Positions 9,816 through 20,544 are shown, counted from the first letter of the stretch. The stretch is DNA of 64,000 nucleotides from Azoarcus sp. (GCA_031274995.1 JAISPJ010000033.1:1-64000); one strand, 5' to 3'. Made by a program: numbers and translations. Notes: generated from the letters alone by a model not told the origin.

Positions 9816-11141
9816 ATGGAAATCCTTGTTCTCGTCCTTTTGATTGTCATCAACGGCATTTTCGCCATGTCGGAAATCGCGCTGATCGCCGCCCGGCGCG
9901 CAAAGCTTCCCAACCGGGCCGAGGAAGGGGACTTGGCGGCCAAGGTTGCGGTGAGTCTCGGGGAGGAGCCGACCCGTTTTCTGTCAACTATCCAGGTCGG
10001 TCTGACTTCCATCGGTATCCTGTGCGGTGTCATGGGCGAAGCGGCGCTGGCCATGCCGGTGGCTGTCTGGCTGCGCGAGCTGGGCATGGCGCAACGCCCC
10101 AGCGAGCTTGCGGCGACCACCTTCGCGGTGGTGCTCATCACTTACGTGACCATCGTGGTCGGCGAGCTGGTTCCCAAACGTATCGCCCAGATCCACCCGG
10201 AAAGCATTGCCCGGCGGGTAGCTCGTCCGATGCATGCGCTGGCGGTCCTCTCGCGCCCTGTCGTGCGCATGCTGTCGGGTTCGACCACGCTCCTGCTGCG
10301 CTTGTTGGGGCTGCATGACCAGAAAACACCCGGCGTGACCGAGGAGGAGATCCACGCGCTGCTCGAAGAAGGTTCGGAGAGCGGCGTGATCGAGAAGAAT
10401 GAACACGCGATGGTGCGCAACGTGTTCCGTCTCGATGATCGCCAGATTGGTTCGTTGATGATTCCACGTTCGGATATCGTCTGGCTGGACGCCGAGCGGC
10501 CCTTGGGGGAGAACCTCGCGCGCGTAGCGGAATCGGAGCATTCGCGTTTCCCGGTGTGCCAGGGGGGGCTTGATGAGATCCTCGGCATCATTTCATGCAA
10601 GCAACTCTTCAACATGACGTTTAAAAGCGGCCAGCCTGACATCACCGGCCAGTTGCAAAGCCCTGTTTACGTACCCGAGACACTGACTGGCATGGAGTTG
10701 CTCGAGCAGTTCCGGGCCTCCGGTTCCCAAATGGCCTTTGTGATCGACGAATACGGCGAAGTACAGGGGTTGGTGGCGCTCCAGGACGTGATGGAAGCCG
10801 TGACCGGCGAGTTCCGCACAGATCGCCAGGAAGATGCCTGGGCCGTACAGCGCGCAGATGGATCATGGCTGCTCGACGGGCTTATCCCGTTACCGGAACT
10901 CAAGGATTTGCTCGAATTGCGGGAAGTCCCCGAAGAAGACAAGGGGCGTTACAACACCCTGTCGGGCATGGTCATGTGGTTGCTCGGCAGGTTGCCGCGC
11001 ACGGGTGACGTGATTCCTTGGGAAGCTTGGCGGCTGGAAGTGGTCGATCTTGACGGTAAACGCATCGACAAAGTGCTGGCCAGCCGATTGCCAGAGTCGC
11101 CGAAGGATAAAAAGGCCGAAGCAGCGTCCGGGGCGGACTGA
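9816..11141 (+). CDS. Hemolysin-family/CorC-like protein (DUF21-CBS-CorC_HlyC)
   Basis: MEILVLVLLIVINGIFAMSEIALIAARRAKL..., MIPRSDIVWLD, QMAFVIDEYGEVQGLVALQDVMEAVTGEF. Confidence 0.92.
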   Translation: MEILVLVLLIVINGIFAMSEIALIAARRAKLPNRAEEGDLAAKVAVSLGEEPTRFLSTIQVGLTSIGILCGVMGEAALAMPVAVWLRELGMAQRPSELAATTFAVVLITYVTIVVGELVPKRIAQIHPESIARRVARPMHALAVLSRPVVRMLSGSTTLLLRLLGLHDQKTPGVTEEEIHALLEEGSESGVIEKNEHAMVRNVFRLDDRQIGSLMIPRSDIVWLDAERPLGENLARVAESEHSRFPVCQGGLDEILGIISCKQLFNMTFKSGQPDITGQLQSPVYVPETLTGMELLEQFRASGSQMAFVIDEYGEVQGLVALQDVMEAVTGEFRTDRQEDAWAVQRADGSWLLDGLIPLPELKDLLELREVPEEDKGRYNTLSGMVMWLLGRLPRTGDVIPWEAWRLEVVDLDGKRIDKVLASRLPESPKDKKAEAASGAD

Positions 11142-11180
11142 GGGCCGTCTGCGCTCCCGCAGGAAATGCGCAAAAAACAA

Positions 11181-11196
11181 GCCTCCCGAAGGAGGC
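11181..11196. terminator. Short GC hairpin after the CorC-like gene
   Basis: GCCTCC-CGAA-GGAGGC. Confidence 0.45.
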
Positions 11197-11224
11197 TGGG
11201 CTATGAACACGCATCGGACACAAT

Positions 11225-11244
11225 CCCCGGCCTTCAGGCCGGGG
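11225..11244. terminator. Hairpin between convergent genes
   Basis: CCCCGGCC-TTCA-GGCCGGGG. Confidence 0.55.
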
Positions 11245-11275
11245 CGACTCAAAATCGGTTGCTCCGCGCGAAAAG

Positions 11276-11737
11276 TCAGCGAACCCGGAACTCGTCGTGG
11301 CAAGCCTTGCAAGTGGCGCCGGCTTTGCCGTGAGCGGTTTTGACAGCGGCAGCGCTGCCGCTGTCGGCGGCTATGACGAGTTCATCTGAAGCGGCGGCAA
11401 AGTCGCCAGCCAGTTTGGCAACTTCGGCCGTCTTCTGGAACAGTTCCGGCTTGACGGTGGTTTTTTGCTCGCCGATGGCTTTTTCGGTACCCGGGCCGTA
11501 GAGCGCGCCGAGGCCCGAGTGCGCCACTGCGGCAATAGCATTGGCGGCAGCCTTGACCTGCGCGGCGTCATACGTGCCTTCGAGGTTGGCCTTGATCTTG
11601 CCCATATTCCAGGATGCGAAACTGTAAGCCGCCTTCCGGTACTTGATCTGGTCTTCGGGCTTGACTTGCGCGAAGGCGTTGCTCGTCAAGGACAGTGATG
11701 CAATACCGAGTATGGCGGCGATGGTGATTTTTTTCAT
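11276..11737 (-). CDS. Cytochrome c'
   Basis: Signal peptide, KYRKAAYSFASWNMGKI, C-terminal CKACHDEFR heme site. Confidence 0.93.
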   Translation of the reverse strand: MKKITIAAILGIASLSLTSNAFAQVKPEDQIKYRKAAYSFASWNMGKIKANLEGTYDAAQVKAAANAIAAVAHSGLGALYGPGTEKAIGEQKTTVKPELFQKTAEVAKLAGDFAAASDELVIAADSGSAAAVKTAHGKAGATCKACHDEFRVR

Positions 11738-11994
11738 ATTTGCCTCGTGTGGTGATGGATAGGATGGGGGGGCGTCACTATGTGTGACAATTTGTCCGGC
11801 TGCCTCTCTTCCTTGAGAGGGCGGGCGCCGAAAAGTGGCGAATATTACAGGATTAATAGTAATAGCGCGGTAATTACTTATAAAGATGCTCCCCCTCCGT
11901 ACCGTTGGTGCGGGAACAAAGGTGTAGCCGATGCTAGTGACAAACAGTCGGTCTTTTTGTTCCGTTTTGGACGGTGTAGTCGAGAAAAGGAATT

Positions 11995-13614
11995 ATGCGC
12001 TACTTTAAAAATTCACCAATATGGGTACGCCTCACGGGCGCAATCGGGATCCTGTTGCTGGCTGCGTGGGTCGGCATGATTGCTTGGGGAAACCGGGCCA
12101 ACCATCGCGTTGTCATCGATCAGTCGAAGGATTTTGCGCAAACGGTCAATGAAATGACGATGGCCGGCCTGACCGGAATGATGATTACCGGAACCGTAGA
12201 TCAACGCAATGTGTTCCTTGACCAGATCAGGGAACTGTCTCTGGTCAAAGACCTCAAGGTGATCCGAACCGAAGCGGTGAGCAAAATCTATGGCCCGAGC
12301 AAAGATTTGTCGACGAAACCGGATTTGCTTGAAAGCCGGGTCATAGAAAAACGTGAGCCTTACATGCAGGTGGAAAGCGACTCGCAGGGGGAGTATCTGC
12401 GTGCCGTCATTCCGGCATTGGCCTCAAAGAATTATCTCGGCAAGGATTGTGTTGCATGCCATATGGCCGAAGAAGGCGTACCCCTGGGGGCGGTGAGTAT
12501 GCGCATTTCCCTGAATAACGCGAATAAGGCGGCAGCCCGGTTTCGCACCGAGAGCATTTTGTTTGCCGTTGCCATCTCCTTGCCATTGCTGTGCTTCATT
12601 TATTTTTTCATCCGGCATTTCGTGGCCCGTCCGCTATCGCGCCTGACCGAAGGCATGTCTGAAATTGCGCACGGCGATGGTGATCTGACCCGACGGCTGA
12701 ATGCGGCCTGCCAGGATGAAGTCGGACGCGCGGCCAGTACCTTCAACCACATGCTTGGCGTGATTGCCGGGCTGGTGCGGCAGGTGGGCACTTCGGCCAT
12801 TGCCGTTGCCGAACAGGCGCGCGATATGGCCGGAAAATCGGAGCAGATCGCCGGAAGCTCACATCAGCAGACAGATCATTCGGTGCAGGCCGCCCAGGCA
12901 GTCGAAGAACTCGACGGCAATATCCTGTCGGTTGCCGATAACACCAGGAAGGTGCGTTCGCGTTCGCACGAAAGCCTGGAACGTTCAAAGACCGGACAAT
13001 CCAGCCTCAATCAACTGGTTGACAATATGGGGCAGGCGCATACAGCCGTCGGACGCATGGCCGAATCGATGAGTGCGTTCGTCCATTCGACCCGGTCCAT
13101 CCAAAGCATGACACAAGAAGTGCGTGAGATTGCCGAGCAAACCAATCTGCTTGCGCTCAATGCGGCCATCGAAGCTGCGCGGGCGGGGGAGCATGGACGG
13201 GGTTTCGCGGTGGTGGCCGACGAAGTGCGAAAGCTGGCCGAGAAGTCGGCGCATTCAGCGGGGCAGATCGACCAGATTACTCATGATATTGGAAAGCGGT
13301 CGAACCAGGTGCAGGAGTCCATCGAACTCGGGCTGGGACACATTGAAACGAGTTGCAAAATGGCCAAAGAGGTGACAGAAGTATTGAACTCCGCCAATGA
13401 ACTGGTCGTGGCAGTCGGCGATGGACTCGATCAGATTGCCGAAACGAGCACGGAACAACAAAATACCAGCACCTCGGTAAGGGAAAGTATCGCCGTCATT
13501 GCCAACATGGCGCGCGAGAACGATACCGCTATCGGGCTGACGGCGGAGGCAGCGCACGAAATGGAACGGCTTGCCTCGCAGTTGCAGGAATCGGTGTCAC
13601 GCTTCAAAATTTGA
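11995..13614 (+). CDS. Methyl-accepting chemotaxis protein with CxxCH in periplasmic sensor domain
   Basis: TM1, ~150-aa sensor with DCVACH, TM2, HAMP, signalling hairpin EIAEQTNLLALNAAIEAARAGEHGRGFAVVADEVRKLAE. Confidence 0.95.
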   Translation: MRYFKNSPIWVRLTGAIGILLLAAWVGMIAWGNRANHRVVIDQSKDFAQTVNEMTMAGLTGMMITGTVDQRNVFLDQIRELSLVKDLKVIRTEAVSKIYGPSKDLSTKPDLLESRVIEKREPYMQVESDSQGEYLRAVIPALASKNYLGKDCVACHMAEEGVPLGAVSMRISLNNANKAAARFRTESILFAVAISLPLLCFIYFFIRHFVARPLSRLTEGMSEIAHGDGDLTRRLNAACQDEVGRAASTFNHMLGVIAGLVRQVGTSAIAVAEQARDMAGKSEQIAGSSHQQTDHSVQAAQAVEELDGNILSVADNTRKVRSRSHESLERSKTGQSSLNQLVDNMGQAHTAVGRMAESMSAFVHSTRSIQSMTQEVREIAEQTNLLALNAAIEAARAGEHGRGFAVVADEVRKLAEKSAHSAGQIDQITHDIGKRSNQVQESIELGLGHIETSCKMAKEVTEVLNSANELVVAVGDGLDQIAETSTEQQNTSTSVRESIAVIANMARENDTAIGLTAEAAHEMERLASQLQESVSRFKI

Positions 13615-13640
13615 AGATTGCTGTTTGGATCAGGCTGACC

Positions 13641-15104
13641 CTAATGGACTTCCGTGACGCGCGAATTCTCGGTGTATTTTGGTGATGTGCTTCCCAGGGG
13701 GAAACCAAACCCGTAGTCTTCCAGATAGTAATAGGTGGAGATTTCGTCGACCTTGCCCCCGACGACATGGCATTTCAATTCTTTTGCCTTGCCATGAAGC
13801 TGTAGATGCAATTCTCCGGCCGGCAAGCTGCGGGCGACTTTACAAATGACTTCCGACTCCCGGTTGGACTGGTTGGTAACGAGATCCGTGATCCGCATAC
13901 GTTGCCAATACCCCAGTTGGCCGTTGATAGGCATCTTGTCCCAGTCTCCCCGTAATTCCAGTCTGTCAACTTGGGAAACGCTCTGCTCGCCGACGTCGTA
14001 GAGCATCTGGCTGACAGGAATCATGCCGAGAAAGCTGATTTGTTCTGTCCTGTCATTGCCTTCCTGCCATGTGATATGAAAGGCACCCGGTATCGGCGTT
14101 GGCTCAATCGAAACTTCCTGCTGGAAGAACGCGGGTTTGTCCGAACGGGTTGCCGCGCTGCCGCCCAAGGGCGACCGGGTACCTTCTATGCGCATGGTGC
14201 TGATGGATCGTGTGCGCGGAGCGTGTCCTATTTGCGCGAGTTGGGCGGCGATGTTCGCTTCCGGGTCGGGCAAAACGGAAAAATTCGGCAAACGCTTGCT
14301 GCGTGGCTCGGGAGGCAGAAGGGTCTGGGATAAATTTTCCTGGCCGCAAATCGCCGATAACATGATGGCGGAATCGCCGGTAGCCTGCGGAATCTGCAAA
14401 ACGGGCGGGTAAGCCTGCATTCCGCCGTCCGTGACTATCTGCTGTTGATCCAGGTAATAGACATGGAGAAGGGAATACGACTGCTTCTGGCAATCCACCT
14501 GGTAGAGTCCGGCCCGGCGCGCATACGGGGCTTTGTAGAGCCGGATGTACGCAAGGTTGGGATAATCGACCGCGGTCCAGAAACGCACGCTGCCATCCGG
14601 CTGTGTTTGCAGGCTTGAAATTTCCAGCAGAAGCTGCGCCTCATTCCTCTTGTTGTAGGCTATTTCACGCCAGGAGGGCGTGCGTTCGCAGGCTTTTTTG
14701 ACGGCATCCAACTGATGGACGGCTCTGGCGGTCGTTTCGCTCAAGGCGAGCGGTGTGGCATAGAGCGAGGTTCCGCTGGCGTAACGCCTTTCTTTTCTGA
14801 CGGAGGATGTTTTTCTGTCCAGAATGTCGGCGTAAATCCAGTCTGCGCCCCTGCTCACGCAATCTCCCCGGAGATACAGTTCTCCGACCATCTTGTCCCC
14901 GTCCAGTAAGCGCACGGCCAGGAAAACCTTTTCGTCATTACGCAGCACACTTTCCCTGATTACGTTTTTTTCTTCGGCGGCTTGCCTGACGACGTGGTCG
15001 ACCTGCCTCAGATCGCTCGATGGCGTCGGCGGAAAAGAGGGGGAACTGCACGCGAACAGGATGGAAGACAGGGAGAAAATGGCAAGCGGGGACGATGCTT
15101 TCAT
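13641..15104 (-). CDS. Putative lipoprotein of unknown function
   Basis: MKASSPLAIFSLSSILFACSSP signal/lipobox-like start; longer ORF start at 15155 less likely. Confidence 0.65.
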   Translation of the reverse strand: MKASSPLAIFSLSSILFACSSPSFPPTPSSDLRQVDHVVRQAAEEKNVIRESVLRNDEKVFLAVRLLDGDKMVGELYLRGDCVSRGADWIYADILDRKTSSVRKERRYASGTSLYATPLALSETTARAVHQLDAVKKACERTPSWREIAYNKRNEAQLLLEISSLQTQPDGSVRFWTAVDYPNLAYIRLYKAPYARRAGLYQVDCQKQSYSLLHVYYLDQQQIVTDGGMQAYPPVLQIPQATGDSAIMLSAICGQENLSQTLLPPEPRSKRLPNFSVLPDPEANIAAQLAQIGHAPRTRSISTMRIEGTRSPLGGSAATRSDKPAFFQQEVSIEPTPIPGAFHITWQEGNDRTEQISFLGMIPVSQMLYDVGEQSVSQVDRLELRGDWDKMPINGQLGYWQRMRITDLVTNQSNRESEVICKVARSLPAGELHLQLHGKAKELKCHVVGGKVDEISTYYYLEDYGFGFPLGSTSPKYTENSRVTEVH

Positions 15105-15360
15105 GATGAATACACCCTCGGGAAAACGCTTCCGGCAAATAAGTCGGCGCGTCAAAAATGTTTTTTTATTCTAACCTCAAATTTCAGAACAAAAGCCCCC
15201 GGTATCAATGAATTTTCCGTTCCGGTAAGTTGAGTTGGCGCCACAAGAAAACGGGTTTCTGCGCCAACACATAATCGCCCGGAACCGTCCCTTATCCACG
15301 CCGGACAAAAAAGACCATCGGCTATCATGGCCGGGTCGTCTTTTGCCTTCATTTCTGAAT

Positions 15361-16278
15361 ATGGTGACCTCCCGCATCGAGCGCCTCGTGTCAACGGCCA
15401 ATGAAATCATTCTCGGCAAGGAGCACGAGTGGCGGTTGGCCCTTTCGTGCCTGCTTGCCCGTGGGCATTTGCTGATAGAGGATGTTCCAGGCACGGGCAA
15501 GACGACGCTTGCCCACACCTTTGCCCGCCTGTTGGGGCTGCAATGCCAGCGCATCCAGTTCACTAGTGACCTGCTGCCTGCCGATATTCTCGGTGTGTCT
15601 GTGTTCGAGCGTGAAAGCGCGACTTTCCGGTTTCGGCCCGGCCCGGTGTTCACGCAGTTGATTCTGGCTGATGAAATCAATCGCGCCACGCCCAAGACAC
15701 AAAGTGCGCTGCTCGAAGCGATGGAAGAGCGCCAGGTGACTTCCGATGGTCAAACTTTGCCGCTACCTGAACTCTTTTTTGTTATCGCCACCCAGAATCC
15801 TTCTCACCAGATCGGCACTTTTCCATTGCCGGAAAGCCAGCTCGACCGTTTTCTTTTGCGCATCCGTCTTGGTTATCCTGATCGTGCCGCTGAACGTGCG
15901 TTGCTACAGGGGCAGGATCGGCGCACGCTGCTGGAGAGCATCGAGCCTGTGATGAGCCACACAGAGTTGCTGGCGTTGCAGAATATGGCCAGAACGTTGA
16001 TCGTCTCCGAGCGTCTGATCGATTATGCGCAGGCGCTGCTGGCCGCTACCCGGCAAAGCACGGACTTTGCTATCGGCCTGAGCCCGCGTGCGGGCCTGGG
16101 TTTGATTGCCGCCGCGCGGGCGTGGGCATTGATCGAAGGGCGTGACCATGTACTCCCGGAGGATGTGCAGCGTATTTTTCCGCATCTTGCCGGGCATCGC
16201 CTGCGTCTGGTGAGCGATGGGCATATGCCGGGACCGGACGATCTCGCGCGCCTGCTGCAAAGCGTTGCCGTTACCTGA
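15361..16278 (+). CDS. MoxR-family AAA ATPase
   Basis: EDVPGTGKTTLAHTFARLLG Walker A; LADEINRATPKTQSALLEAMEERQVT. Confidence 0.95.
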   Translation: MVTSRIERLVSTANEIILGKEHEWRLALSCLLARGHLLIEDVPGTGKTTLAHTFARLLGLQCQRIQFTSDLLPADILGVSVFERESATFRFRPGPVFTQLILADEINRATPKTQSALLEAMEERQVTSDGQTLPLPELFFVIATQNPSHQIGTFPLPESQLDRFLLRIRLGYPDRAAERALLQGQDRRTLLESIEPVMSHTELLALQNMARTLIVSERLIDYAQALLAATRQSTDFAIGLSPRAGLGLIAAARAWALIEGRDHVLPEDVQRIFPHLAGHRLRLVSDGHMPGPDDLARLLQSVAVT

Positions 16279-16288
16279 GTGTTTCCGT

Positions 16289-17269
16289 ATGTTTGCCGTG
16301 CCCGCCCGCCTGCGCGCCGTGTTCCGGTTTGGTCCGGGCAAGCCGGAAGCCGCACCGGTCAGGTTGCGGCAGGGGCGTATTTACATTATGCCCACGTTGC
16401 CGGGGCTGGCCTTTGCAGGGGTGTTGTTCATCATGCTGGCCGCCTCGGTCAATTACAGTATCAGCCTGGGCTACGCGTTTACGTTTCTGCTCGGTGGCTC
16501 AGGGGTTGCCAGCGCCCTTTGCGCTTTTCGCAATCTGTTGAGGATCTCGATCCGGTATGGCAAGACGGAATCCGCCTTTTCCGGCGGCAACGTGGTATTT
16601 CATTTGCTGATCGACAATCCCGATCCACGCCGCCGTCCGGCGCTACGCCTGATTGGCAGCGACAAAAGGGGAGAAACCTGTTTCGATTTGCCGCCCGGCG
16701 CATACAGCGAGATCCTCCTGGCTTTGCCCGCAGAGCGGCGCGGGGTGCTGCCGATCGGCCGCACGGTGATCGAGACGCGCTGGCCGCTCGGGCTTGCCCG
16801 TGCCTGGAGCGTGTTTGTGCCGGAAATGGAGGCATTGGTTTTTCCAAAACCGGAAGCTGACCCTCCCGCGCCCGAATCTTTTCCGGGCAGCCGCCCCGTG
16901 GATGGGGGAAACTTGCGTACGGGCAGCGAGGATTTTGCCAGCCTGCGCGCTTATCAGGATACGGATTCGCCCCGGCATCTGGCCTGGAAGGTTTACGCGC
17001 GTAGCGGGGAGATGATGACCAAGGAGTTTTCAGCCTCGACGGGAGACGGGTTGTTCTTCGACTGGAATGACTTTTCTGCCGGATTGTCCGAAGAGGAACG
17101 GCTTTCAAGGCTGGCCGCCTGGTTGTTGCGCGCCGATCAGGCCAGGAACCGTTATGCGTTGCGCTTGCCTGGGCGCGAGTTCCCCTCCGCACGGGGTGAG
17201 GCACATTTGCGCCGTTGCCTCGGCGCGTTGGCCTTGCATGGAACGGAACGGGGAAAGAGATGGGAGTAA
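16289..17269 (+). CDS. DUF58 domain protein
   Basis: YQDTDSPRHLAWKVYARSGEMMTKEF typical DUF58 core; follows moxR. Confidence 0.9.
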   Translation: MFAVPARLRAVFRFGPGKPEAAPVRLRQGRIYIMPTLPGLAFAGVLFIMLAASVNYSISLGYAFTFLLGGSGVASALCAFRNLLRISIRYGKTESAFSGGNVVFHLLIDNPDPRRRPALRLIGSDKRGETCFDLPPGAYSEILLALPAERRGVLPIGRTVIETRWPLGLARAWSVFVPEMEALVFPKPEADPPAPESFPGSRPVDGGNLRTGSEDFASLRAYQDTDSPRHLAWKVYARSGEMMTKEFSASTGDGLFFDWNDFSAGLSEEERLSRLAAWLLRADQARNRYALRLPGREFPSARGEAHLRRCLGALALHGTERGKRWE

Positions 17270-19278
17270 AAGGGCTGAGCGCGCGCCTGCCCGGTATTTT
17301 ATTCCGTGGACGCGACCGTATTTCTCCAGGGCGCGCCAAACCCGTCGTGCTCTCTCTGCGCCGTGACCAAGGCATCTGGCTTTTGGCGGCAGCAGCACTG
17401 ACATTCGTTCCTCATCTGCCAAAGCTGCCTGCTTGGGTTATTGCGCTCTGCGTGGCGCTGCTCATCTGGCGCAGTTGGTGTTTTTGGCACGGAAAGGCCG
17501 CGCCGGCGCGTTGGGTATTGCCGCCTCTCGTGCTGGCCGTTGCTGTCGGCATCCGCCTCGATCTGGGGCAGTTTTTCGGTAAAACGCCGGGACTGGTTTT
17601 CCTGGTGACGCTGCTTTGCCTGAAACTGCTGGAAATCAGGAACATGCGCGATATTCGCGTTGTGGTGCTTCTGTGTTTTTTTCTCCAGTTTGGGCTGTTC
17701 TTCAACGATCAGTCACTGCCTGCCGCGTCGCTGGTTCTCGTTGCCCTGCTGGTTACGCTCGGCAGCCAGGTCGCGCTGGCTGATCCGTCCAGCAGCACAC
17801 GCGAACGCTTTAGGATAGGCGCGGCGTTACTCGCGCTGGGTTTACCATTCATGTTGGTGCTGTTTCTGCTTTTCCCCCGGATTCCACCGCTGTGGGGTAT
17901 CCCGGCAGATACGGTTGCATCTACCGGTTTGTCGGATTCGATGTCGCCGGGTACGATCAGCGAGTTAATCCTCTCGGATGAACTCGCATTTACCGTGGAG
18001 TTCGACGGGCCTCCTCCGGCCCCGGCCGACCGCTACTGGCGCGGCCCGGTATTGAGCCAGTTCGATGGCCGTATCTGGCGCATGGCGGTACGTCAGCCGA
18101 AAGACTTTCCGCCTTATACACCTTCCGGCCGCCGTTTCGATTACCGGATCATGCTCGAACCCCACCAAAAGCACTGGTTACCGGCGCTCGATTACCCTGC
18201 CGGGCCGGTGGAAGGGGTGCGTTTTTCCCTCGATTTTCAAACATTGACACAGCATCCGGTCAGCCATCGCAGGCGATTCGCTCTTAGTTCTTTTCCCGAT
18301 ACACAGGTTGGGCTAAAAGAATATCAATACCCGGCGATGCTTGATTTGGCCCGCCGTTTGCCCATGCAGGGCAATCCCCGCGCACGGGCGCTGGCCGCCG
18401 AGCTGAAAACGAGAACGCCCCAGCAAACGGTCGGACGGATTCTTGGCTGGTTTGCCGAGGGGCAATTTGTCTACACGTTACAGCCTCCAAAGCTGGAAGA
18501 AAACAGCATCGACTCTTTCCTGTTCGATACCCGCGCGGGATTTTGCGAACACTTCGCCGAGGCTTTTGTTTTTCTGGCGCGCGCGGCAGACATTCCGGCG
18601 CGCGTGGTCACGGGCTACCAGGGGGGGCATCTCAATTCCATCAACGGGACTATCAGCGTGCGCCAGTCGGACGCCCACGCCTGGGGCGAGGTCTGGTATG
18701 CGAAGCATGGCTGGATCAGGGTTGATCCCACCGCGCTCGTCGCGCCGATGCGCATCGACCAGGGACTGGAAGGAGCGCTGGACGGGGGATTGCCTTTCAT
18801 GTTGCGCCCGGAAAATTCATGGCTCCGGCAAGCGCGTGATGGTTGGGAAGCCGTCGCAACGCGATGGAACCGGCTGGTCGTCGCATACGATGGCAGCCAA
18901 CAACGCGATTTGCTGAAATCCTTCGGCCTGGAGGGTTTTTCTCCGTTGAAGGCCCTCGGCGGGGCTTCCATTGCCATTGCCATTCTGATGGCCGCGTTTT
19001 ACGGCTGGGCGCAACTTTGCCGCGATGATGGCAGACGCGACCCGCTCGACAAGATTTGGGCGCGATTCTCGGCACGGCTTGCTCCGTTCGGCCTTGCCCG
19101 CACACCTGCCGAAGGTCCGCTCGATTATGCCCGGAGACTGGCTTCCGCCCGCCCCGTCGATGCCGATGCGCTCACCTTGATCTGTACCCGATACGCTTGT
19201 TTGCGTTATCGTTTACCGCCTTTACGCGCGGAAGTCGATGCGCTGGCGCGTGCTATTGCTGCCTTGAGCCTTAGATAG
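17260..19278 (+). CDS. TgpA-like DUF3488/transglutaminase membrane protein
   Basis: Multiple TMs; transglutaminase core RAGFCEHFAEAFVFLARAADIPARVVTGYQGG, DAHAWGEVW. Confidence 0.94.
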   Translation: MGVKGLSARLPGILFRGRDRISPGRAKPVVLSLRRDQGIWLLAAAALTFVPHLPKLPAWVIALCVALLIWRSWCFWHGKAAPARWVLPPLVLAVAVGIRLDLGQFFGKTPGLVFLVTLLCLKLLEIRNMRDIRVVVLLCFFLQFGLFFNDQSLPAASLVLVALLVTLGSQVALADPSSSTRERFRIGAALLALGLPFMLVLFLLFPRIPPLWGIPADTVASTGLSDSMSPGTISELILSDELAFTVEFDGPPPAPADRYWRGPVLSQFDGRIWRMAVRQPKDFPPYTPSGRRFDYRIMLEPHQKHWLPALDYPAGPVEGVRFSLDFQTLTQHPVSHRRRFALSSFPDTQVGLKEYQYPAMLDLARRLPMQGNPRARALAAELKTRTPQQTVGRILGWFAEGQFVYTLQPPKLEENSIDSFLFDTRAGFCEHFAEAFVFLARAADIPARVVTGYQGGHLNSINGTISVRQSDAHAWGEVWYAKHGWIRVDPTALVAPMRIDQGLEGALDGGLPFMLRPENSWLRQARDGWEAVATRWNRLVVAYDGSQQRDLLKSFGLEGFSPLKALGGASIAIAILMAAFYGWAQLCRDDGRRDPLDKIWARFSARLAPFGLARTPAEGPLDYARRLASARPVDADALTLICTRYACLRYRLPPLRAEVDALARAIAALSLR

Positions 19279-19359
19279 AAAGAAAGCGCCGGTACGGTCG
19301 GCACACAATCAGCAGTCAGTCTTTGCGCCGGAACAATACTTGCTTGGCGGGCAGAGTTT

Positions 19360-20544
19360 ATGATGAGGAGCTTTTTTCAGATGAAATCCAAAACCCTTGC
19401 CTCCCTGTTTTGCCTGGGTGTTACTTTCCTTGTGTTCACCTTCGGGTCGGCCTGCGCGCGCGCGGATTTCACGACGCGCGAAGACGTCGCCGCTTTCATC
19501 GAAGAAATCGCTACGCGCAATGAGCTTGATGCCGCTCCAATCTATGTGGCGCTTTCCCGCGCCAGTTATCTTCCGCGAGTCATCGAGCTGATAACACCGC
19601 CCGCGAAACGCGGCGTGCGGTCATGGTACCGTTATCGCAGCCAGTTTCTCGGCAACATGCATATCGAAGCCGGACTCAAAACCTGGGTGCAATATGAAGG
19701 CGAATTGCGCCGTGCTGAAAAACAATACGGAGTGCCGCCGGAAATCATTCTGGGCATTCTCGGGGTAGAAACGATCTATGGCCGAAACACTGGCAATTTT
19801 GAGACGCTTTCCGCGCTTGCCACGCTGGCTTTCGACTATCCGCCGCGCGCTGAATTATTCCGTAGTGAATTGGAGTCGCTCTTTCTGCTCGCCAGGGACC
19901 AGAAACGCAACCCGGCCAGTTACACCGGCTCCTACGCGGGCGCAATCGGCTGGCCGCAATTCCTGCCGAGCAGCATCCTCCGCTACGCGGTGGATTTCAA
20001 CGGCGACGGAAAAATCGACTTCGACAGCGATGCGGTTGACGCCATCGGCAGCATTGCCAATTACCTGCACGAGCACGGCTGGGAGGCAGGCACGCCTGTG
20101 GCGGTGAGAGTCCGGCTTGCTCCCGGCGCGAATCCCGCGCCACTCATTGAGGCGGGCATTGAACCCAGCTTGAGTCAGGTTCAATTGCTGGAAGCCGGCA
20201 TCCGTCCATTTACCGATTCCCTGCCTGCCGTCGGCGAAGCCACGTTCGTCGATCTCGAAACGCCGGGAGTGGATACCGAGTACTGGCTTGGCTATCGCAA
20301 TTTCTACGTCATCACGCGCTACAACCGCAGCAGTTTTTACGCAATGGCGGTATTCCAGTTGGCGGATGCGCTACGGGCGGCACATGGCGACGGCGGTGGC
20401 AGTATCGGTGTCGATACCGCATCCCGGAAAGCGAAGCCTGCGGCAGCGCGCAAGGCGTCATCAGGTACCGGGGCGAGCAAACCATCCAGGGCAGCGACAC
20501 CGCACAAGAAGCAAAAGCCACGGCCTGCACGCCGGAAAAAGTGA
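19360..20544 (+). CDS. mltB: Lytic murein transglycosylase B
   Basis: GVPPEIILGILGVETIYGRNTGNFETLSALATLAFDYPPR and GAIGWPQFLPSS; C-terminal Lys/Arg-rich tail. Confidence 0.94.
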   Translation: MMRSFFQMKSKTLASLFCLGVTFLVFTFGSACARADFTTREDVAAFIEEIATRNELDAAPIYVALSRASYLPRVIELITPPAKRGVRSWYRYRSQFLGNMHIEAGLKTWVQYEGELRRAEKQYGVPPEIILGILGVETIYGRNTGNFETLSALATLAFDYPPRAELFRSELESLFLLARDQKRNPASYTGSYAGAIGWPQFLPSSILRYAVDFNGDGKIDFDSDAVDAIGSIANYLHEHGWEAGTPVAVRVRLAPGANPAPLIEAGIEPSLSQVQLLEAGIRPFTDSLPAVGEATFVDLETPGVDTEYWLGYRNFYVITRYNRSSFYAMAVFQLADALRAAHGDGGGSIGVDTASRKAKPAAARKASSGTGASKPSRAATPHKKQKPRPARRKK

